DNA from: an uncultured Collinsella sp.
GTDB lineage: Bacteria; Actinomycetota; Coriobacteriia; Coriobacteriales; Coriobacteriaceae
NCBI GenBank assembly: GCA_900554905.1
Contig: USJB01000099.1
Coordinates: 1 to 5,126 of the forward strand
DNA length: 5,126 nucleotides
Direction of reading: 5' to 3'
Shown: in pieces, positions 1 through 5,126 of the stretch
Layout: each line of letters opens with the position of its first letter
Position numbering within the stretch: the first letter of the stretch is position 1
Notes under the pieces: generated by a model
The model's input: only the letters and a program-made list of their open reading frames with translations
Databases searched by the model: none
What the model was told of the DNA's origin: nothing
Program-made: the position numbers and the translations under genes

Positions 1-931
1 TACCAATAACTCGCTGGCGCGATGCGTGCCTGCCGGCGAGCGCCTGCGTGTCGTCTTCATATTCTCTCGCTTCGGAAGCGCGTTGCTTCTCTTTCGCGGC
101 CTGCTCCATAAGCTGGGCGCGAACGCGCGCCTTTCGCTCGCGCTCGCGCGCCTCGGCAAGCAGCTGCTCCCACAGGACAGCGTCGTGCAGCTGCCAGCCC
201 TCAAAGCCCCAGCGCTCGCGTGCGGCGCCCGGGGCGCGGTCGGTCAGAATGTTCACGGCCTCCAGCAGCAGACCGCCGCCGGCGCACGAGGCATCGATCA
301 GCGTGGGAAGGGCTTCGTTTTCGTAATCGTCGGCCGTCAGCTCGCGCTCGCATAGTGCGGTCCAGCCGACCTGCGCCAGCACCAGGGCGGCGTAGTCGGG
401 GCGCAACACGTGTGCGCCCTCGCCGGCACGAGTCGCAGCGGGCGGCAGACGCTTGAACAGCGGGTCGCCCGAAAGGTCCAGGCTGATGCTCGCGCGGCGC
501 TGACGCAGCGAAAGCAACAGGTGAACATCGGGGTCGGCGGCATCGACGTCGGCGCGACGGCCCGTGGTCTCGGCCAGACGGTCGCACAGCGCGTCTTTGG
601 CGCGCAGGGCCGAGAAGCGCGTGTTGCGCAGCTGCTCGGTCACGCCGCGGGCGGTGATGGCGATGGTGGCGCCGGGGCGGATGATGGTCTCCCAGGCGAT
701 GTCGTAAACGCTATCGTACAGTTCATCGGCATCCTGCGCCTCAAAGCGCCCGAGTACCACGAACACACGGCTCGCCAGGCGCGACCACAGACAGGCGCGG
801 TAGCCTTCTTCGAGCTCGCCCTCAAATGTAGCGCGGCCCTTCAGCCGGCGAACATGCGAAAGCCCGAGGCGTTTAAGCTCATCGGCGAGTGCGGACTCAA
901 AGCCCTCGGGGCAGCTTGCGTAAAATTCCAT
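1..931 (-). CDS. rlmL: RlmL-type 23S rRNA (guanine-N2) methyltransferase, N-terminal part, runs off left edge
   Basis: This frame is open on the minus strand from ATG at 931-929 to the window edge (310 codons, no stop seen), so the C-terminus is missing. Members of this family use S-adenosylmethionine to methylate a guanine of 23S rRNA (G2445 in E. coli) in the cytoplasm. Residues 1-45 look like the N-terminal ferredoxin-like part (MEFYASCPEGFESALADELK), and about 50-155 fit a THUMP RNA-binding domain ending in the family signature DLSGDPLFKR (152-161). The methyltransferase domain begins near 205. Its SAM-binding motif I reads DASCAGGGLLLEA (213-225), where the family usually has DPMCGSGT. 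It is followed by LTDRAPGAARERWGFEGW (229-246), which closely resembles E. coli RlmKL. Residues 255-292 form a highly charged, probably helical insert. The start is supported by AGAGAGG (944-938) 6 nt upstream. Whether a second, RlmK-like domain follows cannot be seen. It is transcribed divergently from the HAD gene. Confidence 0.87.
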   Translation of the reverse strand, partial: MEFYASCPEGFESALADELKRLGLSHVRRLKGRATFEGELEEGYRACLWSRLASRVFVVLGRFEAQDADELYDSVYDIAWETIIRPGATIAITARGVTEQLRNTRFSALRAKDALCDRLAETTGRRADVDAADPDVHLLLSLRQRRASISLDLSGDPLFKRLPPAATRAGEGAHVLRPDYAALVLAQVGWTALCERELTADDYENEALPTLIDASCAGGGLLLEAVNILTDRAPGAARERWGFEGWQLHDAVLWEQLLAEARERERKARVRAQLMEQAAKEKQRASEAREYEDDTQALAGRHASRQRVIG

Positions 932-937
932 GGGTGA

Positions 938-944
938 CCTCTCT
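938..944 (-). promoter_or_regulatory. Ribosome binding site of rlmL
   Basis: Read on the minus strand this is AGAGAGG, ending 6 nt before the ATG at 931. It is the only purine-rich match to the 16S rRNA 3' end near the start, and it fixes the start of the truncated gene. Confidence 0.6.
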
Positions 945-958
945 GGTTGCGTCGCTTC

Positions 959-968
959 ATTATATGAT
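959..968. promoter_or_regulatory. Overlapping divergent -10-like boxes between rlmL and the HAD gene
   Basis: On the minus strand 964-959 reads TATAAT, an exact -10 consensus placed about 28 nt upstream of the rlmL ATG. On the plus strand 963-968 reads TATGAT (5 of 6), 38 nt upstream of the HAD start at 1007. The two boxes share two base pairs, so the two polymerases could not occupy both at once. Neither has a convincing -35 at 16-18 bp, which keeps the assignment tentative. The 75-bp gap between the two start codons leaves little room for any other promoter. Confidence 0.4.
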
Positions 969-993
969 GGATGCTTCGTTTGCCCTTATCCTC

Positions 994-1000
994 GAAAGGA
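994..1000 (+). promoter_or_regulatory. Ribosome binding site deciding the HAD start
   Basis: GAAAGGA ends 6 nt before ATG 1007 and favours that start over the upstream in-frame ATG at 971. The same CGAAAGGA string precedes the transaldolase (2011-2018). Confidence 0.75.
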
Positions 1001-1006
1001 ACCCAT

Positions 1007-1834
1007 ATGATTGATGCGTGCCCCGATTCCGCCGTGCTCTTTTTTGACGTGGACGGCACGCTGACGTCGTTCGATCCCGACGATATGACCGATAAGGACT
1101 TCAATGCGGTCCACCCGTCGAAGGCCGTTGTCGATGCATTTGGTCGCCTGCGCAATGCAGGTCACCAGGCATTTATCTGCACGGGTCGTCCCTTGTGGCT
1201 GATTTCCGATGGCCTGCGTGCGCTGAACCCCGCGGGCATCGTTGCCATGGCGGGAGCGACGCTCGAGGTCGAGGGCCGCGTGGTGCATGAGGACTGCTTT
1301 GACGAGGACGTTGTTGAGGAGCTCGCGCGCCGTATGGCCGCGGCAGGGATTGAGGCCTTTTTCGAGACCAACGTGGCTACTTTTGCCCTGGAACCCGCGG
1401 GTGTTGAGCAGTCGTCTCTGATCGGCACTTCTGTGGTGCACAGCGCCGAGGAGATGCGCGTCGACGGCAGTCTGCGCGTGGGCAAGGTATGCCTCAATGT
1501 GCCCAGTTTGGCTCGCGTAGCCAATGATGACGGCTTTATCGATTGCGAGTTTGAGCTGTGCAACACCGGTGGCCAGAATCGCGAGCTGAGCCCCAAGGGC
1601 ATTGACAAGGGCGTGGGCGTGGCGCGAGCGCTGGAATACCTGGGTCGCACCGGCAACGCGCGCACCTTTGGCTTCGGCGATTCGGGTAACGACCTGGGCA
1701 TGCTCGCTGCGGTCGAGACGGCTGTCGCCATGGGCAACGCCATGCCCGAGGTCAAGGCGGTCGCCGACTACGTGACCGACGATGTCGCACACGACGGTAC
1801 CGTCACAGCGATGCAGCATTTCGGCCTCATCTAA
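1007..1834 (+). CDS. Cof-type HAD-IIB family hydrolase (sugar-phosphate/cofactor phosphatase)
   Basis: The 275-residue protein is a cytoplasmic, Mg-dependent phosphatase of the haloacid dehalogenase superfamily, subclass IIB; relatives dephosphorylate sugar phosphates, FMN or PLP. Motif I is FFDVDGTLT (12-20) with nucleophile D14 and acid/base D16. Motif II is ICTGRP (57-62) with T59. Motif III is SPKGIDKG (195-202) with K197. Motif IV is FGFGDSGNDLGML (221-233) with acidic D225 and D229, followed by AMGNAMPEVKAVADYVT (241-257), typical of Cof proteins. The C2B cap lies between motifs II and III, about residues 83-190. All catalytic residues are present. I chose ATG 1007 because GAAAGGA (994-1000) lies 6 nt upstream; the in-frame ATG at 971 has no ribosome binding site and would add 12 unrelated residues. 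The gene ends with tandem stops TAA-TGA (1832-1837). The substrate cannot be inferred from sequence or neighbours. Confidence 0.92.
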   Translation: MIDACPDSAVLFFDVDGTLTSFDPDDMTDKDFNAVHPSKAVVDAFGRLRNAGHQAFICTGRPLWLISDGLRALNPAGIVAMAGATLEVEGRVVHEDCFDEDVVEELARRMAAAGIEAFFETNVATFALEPAGVEQSSLIGTSVVHSAEEMRVDGSLRVGKVCLNVPSLARVANDDGFIDCEFELCNTGGQNRELSPKGIDKGVGVARALEYLGRTGNARTFGFGDSGNDLGMLAAVETAVAMGNAMPEVKAVADYVTDDVAHDGTVTAMQHFGLI

Positions 1835-1962
1835 TGAATCCCGCGTTCTGACGTTTGCTCAAACTGCGACTCTTTGCGTTTGCATGCTCAATCGATTTAT
1901 CAATCCAAACACTGAGGTGTTTATACCGTTCGCCGAGAAGATAAAAACCCGCAGCTCACGCC

Positions 1963-1991
1963 TTGATAAACGTAGGTAAAGTGTTTAGCAG
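1963..1991 (+). promoter_or_regulatory. Possible transaldolase promoter
   Basis: TTGATA (1963-1968) matches the -35 consensus at 4-5 of 6 positions. At a 17-bp spacing it is followed by TAGCAG (1986-1991), a poor -10 that matches at only 3 positions. An alternative -10, TATGCT (2003-2008), has no good -35. The position, 37-65 bp upstream of ATG 2028, is suitable, but the sequence match is weak. Confidence 0.28.
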
Positions 1992-1997
1992 TTTATC
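1965..1997. repeat. Inverted repeat GATAAAC-N19-GTTTATC upstream of transaldolase
   Basis: GATAAAC (1965-1971) and its exact reverse complement GTTTATC (1991-1997) are separated by 19 bp and bracket the candidate promoter. In addition GTGTTTA occurs twice in direct orientation (1917-1923 and 1981-1987). These could be half-sites of an operator or the stem of a leader hairpin. No known regulator consensus was recognised, and 7-bp repeats in AT-rich sequence can arise by chance. Confidence 0.35.
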
Positions 1998-2011
1998 GGC
2001 CGTATGCTAAC

Positions 2012-2018
2012 GAAAGGA
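2012..2018 (+). promoter_or_regulatory. Ribosome binding site of transaldolase
   Basis: GAAAGGA ends 9 nt before ATG 2028, the first in-frame ATG and the start expected from the family's N-terminus. Confidence 0.7.
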
Positions 2019-2027
2019 ATCAGGCAG

Positions 2028-2732
2028 ATGGCAATCAAGGTGTTCGCTGACGGTGCAAACCTCGAGGGCATGCTCGACATGTACGAGAACGGCAACGTTC
2101 AGGGTTTCACGACCAACCCGTCCCTTATGAAGAAGGGCGGCGTGACGGATTACCGCGCGTTTGCCAAGGAGGTCCTGACCCACATCACCGATGTGTCCGT
2201 CTCGTTTGAGGTCTTTGCCGACGACGTCGAGACCATGGAGGTCGAGGCCCGCGAGATCGCTACCTGGGCCGAGAACGTCTACGTCAAGATTCCGTGCGTG
2301 ACCACCAAGGGCGAGTCCACCGCCGAGCTGGTCCGCAAGCTTTCCGCCGACGGCATCAAGGTCAACGTCACTACCATCTTTACGCCTACGCAGGTCGATG
2401 AGATGGTCGAGGCCGTTGACGCCGAGACGCCGTCCATCATCTCGCTCTTTGCCGGCCGCATCGCCGATACCGGCGTCGACCCCATTCCGTTTATGACGGA
2501 GTCGGTCAAGAAGGCCGCCGCAAAGCCCAACTGCGAGGTCCTGTGGGCGTCCACGCGCGAGCTCATTAACATTTACCAGGCAGAAGCCTGCGGTTGCCAG
2601 ATCATCACGGTGCCCAACAGCATCCTGGCCAAGCGCAAGAACATCGGCCGTGATCCGTACGAGGTCTCGCTCGATACCGTGCGTGGCTTTGCCAAGGATA
2701 TCGCCTCGCTCGGCTTCCATATCCTGCCGTGG
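2028..2732 (+). CDS. Small-type transaldolase / fructose-6-phosphate aldolase-like protein, normal stop codon missing
   Basis: The protein is a cytoplasmic class I aldolase (TIM barrel) of the small transaldolase/FSA group (PF00923), acting on sugar phosphates of the pentose phosphate pathway or in aldol cleavage of a ketose phosphate. Residues visible: D8 in FADGANL, TTNPS at 28-32 with N30, Schiff-base K87 in VYVKIP followed by TTKGEST (92-98), NVTTIFT (113-119), FAGRIADTGVDP (141-152) and LWASTRE (172-178). The family-like C-terminus is DTVRGFAKDIASLGFHIL (216-233). The protein should end about here, near 234 residues, but the next codons are CCG TGG GCA and no in-frame stop follows. The frame stays open past the terminator and antisense to tex to position 5126. 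I end the feature at TGG (2730-2732), the likely position of a lost TAG or TGA. If the sequence is right, translation would run into the mRNA 3' end at the terminator. Exact substrate is uncertain; all core catalytic residues are intact. Confidence 0.85.
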
Positions 2733-2780
2733 GCAAAGGTACCCCCGCCCGCGACGTGCAAAATTGAGAGTATTCAGCAA
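2733..2780 (+). repeat. Left arm of a 48-bp imperfect inverted repeat
   Basis: This arm matches the reverse complement of 2901-2948 at 40 of 48 positions without gaps. The longest identical block is GCGACGTGCAAAAT (2751-2764), and GAGTATTC (2768-2775) is also identical. It begins directly after the TGG that occupies the expected transaldolase stop position. It is followed by a small hairpin GGTAAA-GGCT-TTTACC (2781-2796). Confidence 0.85.
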
Positions 2781-2813
2781 GGTAAAGGCTTTTACCAGCT
2801 AGCTGAAGCACGG

Positions 2814-2862
2814 AACAGCCCCCGTTTTGGCTCTGACGACGCTAAAACGGGGGCTGTTTTTT
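2814..2862 (+). terminator. Strong rho-independent terminator of the transaldolase unit
   Basis: AACAGCCCCCGTTTT (2814-2828) pairs perfectly with AAAACGGGGGCTGTT (2844-2858). Three further inner pairs (GGC with GCT, one G-U) leave a 9-nt loop at 2832-2840. The stem runs into T2857-T2862 and, after GC, another five T. On the minus strand the stem is followed by CCGTGCTTC rather than a T-run, so it should act mainly on plus-strand transcripts, although the hairpin may also slow transcription arriving from tex. No in-frame stop for the transaldolase occurs before it. Confidence 0.93.
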
Positions 2863-2900
2863 GCTTTTTCGCCTCTGAGGGGCATCCGGAACGGCGGAAT

Positions 2901-2948
2901 TTGCAGAATACTCGCGATTTTGCACGTCGCTACCGGGGGGACCCTTGC
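2901..2948 (-). repeat. Right arm of the 48-bp imperfect inverted repeat
   Basis: Read on the minus strand, this sequence matches 2733-2780 with eight substitutions and no gaps. It begins 9 nt after the tex stop codon, so it lies in the tex 3' untranslated region in the same relative orientation as the left arm behind transaldolase. The arms are 120 bp apart and enclose the terminator. Confidence 0.85.
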
Positions 2949-2957
2949 TTTGGCGGT

Positions 2958-5108
2958 TTACTTCCCCTGTACCATGGTGAGCGAGATCTTCTTGCGGTCG
3001 CGATCGACCTTTTCGACCCACACCTTGACCGTGTCACCGACGCGCACCACGTCGCTCGGGTGCTTGACAAAGCGGTTGGCCAGCTTGGAGATGTGCACGA
3101 GGCCGTCCTGGTGCACGCCCACGTCGACGAAGGCGCCAAAGTCGACGACGTTGCGCACCGTGCCCTTGAGTTCCATGCCGGGCTCCAGATCGTCGATGGA
3201 AAGCGCCGAGCGGCTAAAGACCACCTCGGGCGCGTCGTCGCGCGGGTCGCGCCCGGGCTTCTTGAGCTCATTGACGATGTCGATGAGCGTGAGGGTGCCG
3301 CAGTCCAGGTCGCTTGCCAGTGCCGAGATGCTGCCCAGACGGCGCTCGATGTCGGGCACGCCGCCGCGGCTGAGCTCGCTGGCTTTAACGCCGGCGCGTT
3401 CCAGGACGGACGTGGCCACCTCGTAGCTCTCGGGGTGGACGCTTGTCGCGTCGAGCGGGTTCTTGCCACCGCTGATGCGCAAAAAGCCCGCGGCGTTGAG
3501 ATATGCCTTGGGCCCCAGCTTGGGGACCTTCTTAAGCTGACGGCGATCGGTAAAGGCGCCGTTTTCCTCGCGGTAGGCCACGATATTCTTGGCCACGCTC
3601 GGCGTGATGCCCGACACGTATCCCAGCAGGCTCGCGCTTGCGGTGTTCACGTCGACGCCTACGCGGTTGACGACGTCTTCCACCACGTGGCCCAGGGTGC
3701 GCGAGAGCTCGGCCTGGTCAAGGTCGTGCTGGTACTGGCCCACGCCGATGGACTGGGGCGGGATCTTGACGAGCTCTGCCAGCGGGTCCTGCAGGCGGCG
3801 GCCCAGGCTCATGGCGCCGCGCACGGTGACGTCCAGGTCGGGATATTCCTGGCTGGCGAGCTCGGAGGCGGAGTACACCGACGCGCCGGCTTCGTTAACG
3901 ATGGTGTAGCGAAGGCTGGGCGCCTGCTCGGCAATGAACTCCGAGACGACTTCCTCGGTCTCGCGGCTGGCGGTGCCGTTGCCGATGACGATGGTGTTGA
4001 CGCTGTCCTTCTTGACGAGGCGGGCGAGCTCGCGCTTGGTGCCGGCGACGTCGTGGCGCGGCTTGGTGGGGTAGACCACGCCGTGGTCGAGCAGCTTGCC
4101 GGTCTCGTCCATGACGGCGACCTTGCAGCCGGTGCGGTAGCCCGGATCGAGCGCGAGCACGCGGGCGCCGCGCACGGGGCGTGCCGAGAGCAAGCCTTCG
4201 AGATTCTTGGCAAAGACGTTGATGGCTTCGGTCTGGGCACGAACGGTGAGCTTGGCGCGGGCCTCGCGCTCCAGCGAAGGGGCCATGAGGCGCTTGTAAC
4301 CGTCGGCGATGGCGGCGTCAAAGACGGGCGCGAACACGCCTTGGCGGCGGGGCCAACGGCTGCCGAGGCGCGCCGTCGCGACAGCACCGTCGACGTTCAC
4401 GTGCACGCGGAGTTTGCCCTCGCGCTCACCGCGGTCGATAGCCAGCACGCGGTGGTTGGGTATACGGCGCAGCGGCTCGTCAAAGTTGTAGTAGGGCTCG
4501 TAGGGAGTCTTTTCGGCGGGGTCGGTGGCCTCGACGACGATGTCGGCGGTGTTTTGCGTAAAGGCGCGCAGGTCGGCGACGTTCTCGGGGTCTTCGGCCA
4601 CCGTCTCGGCCACGATGTCCGCCGCGCCGGCGAGCGCCTTCTCGGGCGTGTCGAAGCCGGCTTCCTCGTTGACGTAGGCCGCGGCGGTGTCGAGCGCGCT
4701 GCCCTTGGCCGAGGCCTGCATGATGATCATGTTGGCAAGCGGCTCCAGGCCTGCCTCGCGGGCCTTCTGTGCGCGGGTCATGCGCTTTTTGCGGTAGGGC
4801 TTGTAGAGGTCCTCGACACGCTGGAGCTGCGTGGCCTCGCGAATCTGCTGTTCGAGTTCGGGCGTGAGCTTGCCCTGGGCGTCGATGAGCAGAATGACGT
4901 CCTCTTTACGCTGCTCAAGATTGCGCAGGTAGGACAGACGCTCGTCGAGTGTGCGCAGGGCGACGTCGTCCATGCCGCCCGTGGCTTCCTTGCGGTAGCG
5001 CGAGATAAAGGGGATGGTGTTGCCCTCATCGATGAGGGCGACGGTGGCCGCTACGCGCGCGGCATCCAGCTTGAATTCGGCTGCAAGAGTGCTTGCGTGG
5101 TTCTGCAT
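2958..5108 (-). CDS. tex: Tex family S1 RNA-binding transcription accessory protein
   Basis: The complete 716-residue protein belongs to the Tex family (B. subtilis YdcI is of similar length), cytoplasmic nucleic-acid-binding proteins linked to transcription and RNA handling; Tex was first described for its effect on toxin gene expression in Bordetella. The N-terminal helical part carries ISRYRKEATGGMDDVALR (35-52) and PYRKKRMTRAQKAREAGLEP (104-123). A YqgF/RNase H-like domain begins near 316 (VLALDPGYRTGCK, 317-329), with GNGTASRETE (376-385) and NEAGASVYSASE (405-416). LQDPLAELVKIPPQSIGVGQ (439-458) leads to helix-hairpin-helix segments at about 475-545 (GVDVNTASASLL; AAGFLRI). An S1 domain occupies about 643-713 (LKGTVRNVVDFGAFVDVGVH, QDGLVHIS). 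ATG 5108 is the family start and is preceded by AGGAGA (5123-5118). The stop is TAA at 2960-2958. The gene is convergent with transaldolase; its promoter lies beyond the right edge. It uses no TTA, CTA or TCA codon, which leaves the aligned antisense frame entirely open. Confidence 0.97.
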   Translation of the reverse strand: MQNHASTLAAEFKLDAARVAATVALIDEGNTIPFISRYRKEATGGMDDVALRTLDERLSYLRNLEQRKEDVILLIDAQGKLTPELEQQIREATQLQRVEDLYKPYRKKRMTRAQKAREAGLEPLANMIIMQASAKGSALDTAAAYVNEEAGFDTPEKALAGAADIVAETVAEDPENVADLRAFTQNTADIVVEATDPAEKTPYEPYYNFDEPLRRIPNHRVLAIDRGEREGKLRVHVNVDGAVATARLGSRWPRRQGVFAPVFDAAIADGYKRLMAPSLEREARAKLTVRAQTEAINVFAKNLEGLLSARPVRGARVLALDPGYRTGCKVAVMDETGKLLDHGVVYPTKPRHDVAGTKRELARLVKKDSVNTIVIGNGTASRETEEVVSEFIAEQAPSLRYTIVNEAGASVYSASELASQEYPDLDVTVRGAMSLGRRLQDPLAELVKIPPQSIGVGQYQHDLDQAELSRTLGHVVEDVVNRVGVDVNTASASLLGYVSGITPSVAKNIVAYREENGAFTDRRQLKKVPKLGPKAYLNAAGFLRISGGKNPLDATSVHPESYEVATSVLERAGVKASELSRGGVPDIERRLGSISALASDLDCGTLTLIDIVNELKKPGRDPRDDAPEVVFSRSALSIDDLEPGMELKGTVRNVVDFGAFVDVGVHQDGLVHISKLANRFVKHPSDVVRVGDTVKVWVEKVDRDRKKISLTMVQGK

Positions 5109-5117
5109 GTCAATGTT

Positions 5118-5123
5118 TCTCCT
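5118..5123 (-). promoter_or_regulatory. Ribosome binding site of tex
   Basis: The minus strand reads AGGAGA, 9 nt before the tex ATG at 5108, which supports that start. Confidence 0.75.
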
Positions 5124-5126
5124 GTT

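Larger units (their letters stand above)
1835..2027. other. AT-richer intergenic leader between the HAD gene and transaldolase
   Basis: This 193-bp stretch is visibly poorer in G and C than the genes around it. It has no convincing coding frame; a 65-codon frame at 1782-1979 mostly lies here but has no ribosome binding site or recognisable product. It holds a weak hairpin AAACAC-TGAG-GTGTTT (1907-1922) without a U-run, so it is a poor candidate for a terminator of the HAD gene. It also holds the repeats and promoter-like boxes listed separately. It most likely contains the transaldolase promoter and 5' leader. Confidence 0.6.

Noticed and set aside
26..937. Several plus-strand frames across 26-937
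   Set aside because: They oppose the RlmL-like gene, whose minus-strand frame shows clear family motifs; the plus-strand translations show none.
971..1006. Upstream in-frame ATG at 971 as the start of the HAD hydrolase
   Set aside because: It lacks a ribosome binding site and would add 12 residues unlike the family's N-terminus. ATG 1007 has GAAAGGA at good spacing and places the catalytic DVDGT at the usual distance from the start.
986..1819. A 277-codon minus-strand frame opposite the HAD gene
   Set aside because: It is antisense to a gene with all four HAD motifs. Its translation is rich in His, Arg and Ala with no recognisable domain, as expected of a shadow frame.
2742..2746. Programmed frameshift at the CCCCC run as the normal way to end transaldolase
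   Set aside because: The conserved protein already ends before this run, and shifts in either direction only reach stops at 2765 or 2800 after an unconserved tail. There is no stimulatory element or heptamer of a known type.
2007..2780. A 257-codon minus-strand frame opposite the transaldolase
   Set aside because: It is antisense to conserved transaldolase codons, contains no recognisable motif, and would span the tal leader and the repeat arm.
2814..2858. Bidirectional terminator serving tex as well
   Set aside because: On the minus strand the stem is followed by CCGTGCTTC without a T-run, so only the plus-strand role is well supported. The tex terminator remains unidentified.
2827..3426. 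A 199-codon plus-strand frame over the terminator and tex 3' end
   Set aside because: It begins inside the terminator stem, has no ribosome binding site and lies antisense to the conserved S1 and HhH regions of tex; it is a by-product of GC-rich codon use.
1..5126. CRISPR array, tRNA, rRNA, transposase, toxin-antitoxin or defence genes
   Set aside because: No regularly spaced direct repeats, cloverleaf-like sequences or matching protein motifs were found on either strand.

Overview
The window is GC-rich bacterial chromosome with tightly packed genes, purine-rich AAAGGA/AGGAG ribosome binding sites and strongly GC-ended codons. The overall look (a Tex protein, a small transaldolase and a compact RlmL) suggests a high-GC anaerobic actinobacterium, most likely of the Coriobacteriia (Collinsella-like). 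That placement rests on general resemblance only; no rRNA or other marker gene is present.

Layout from left to right. Positions 1-931 (minus) hold the first 310 codons of an RlmL-type 23S rRNA guanine-N2 methyltransferase whose C-terminus lies beyond the left edge. A 75-bp divergent intergenic stretch with overlapping -10-like boxes separates it from a Cof-type HAD-IIB phosphatase at 1007-1834 (plus). A 193-bp, comparatively AT-rich leader follows, and then a small-type transaldolase / fructose-6-phosphate aldolase-like gene starts at 2028 (plus). Its conserved part ends near 2729. A strong intrinsic terminator (2814-2862) follows. On the minus strand, converging on it, is a complete tex gene (5108-2958) coding for an S1-domain RNA-binding transcription accessory protein.

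The genes do not form one pathway: rRNA modification, a sugar-phosphate or cofactor phosphatase, a pentose-phosphate/aldolase-type enzyme and an RNA-binding factor. Each appears to be its own transcription unit. All are ordinary housekeeping genes, and no mobile, defence or CRISPR system is visible.

The most unusual part is the convergent tal/tex junction. (1) The transaldolase frame has no stop codon where the protein family normally ends. TGG at 2730-2732 sits at the expected stop position, and the frame then runs open through the terminator and antisense through all of tex to the end of the window. (2) Immediately after that point a 48-bp sequence (2733-2780) recurs in inverted orientation at 2901-2948, with 40 of 48 positions identical. 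Each arm therefore lies directly behind the 3' end of one of the two convergent genes, with the terminator between them. This looks like a dispersed intergenic palindromic repeat and may be connected with loss of the stop.
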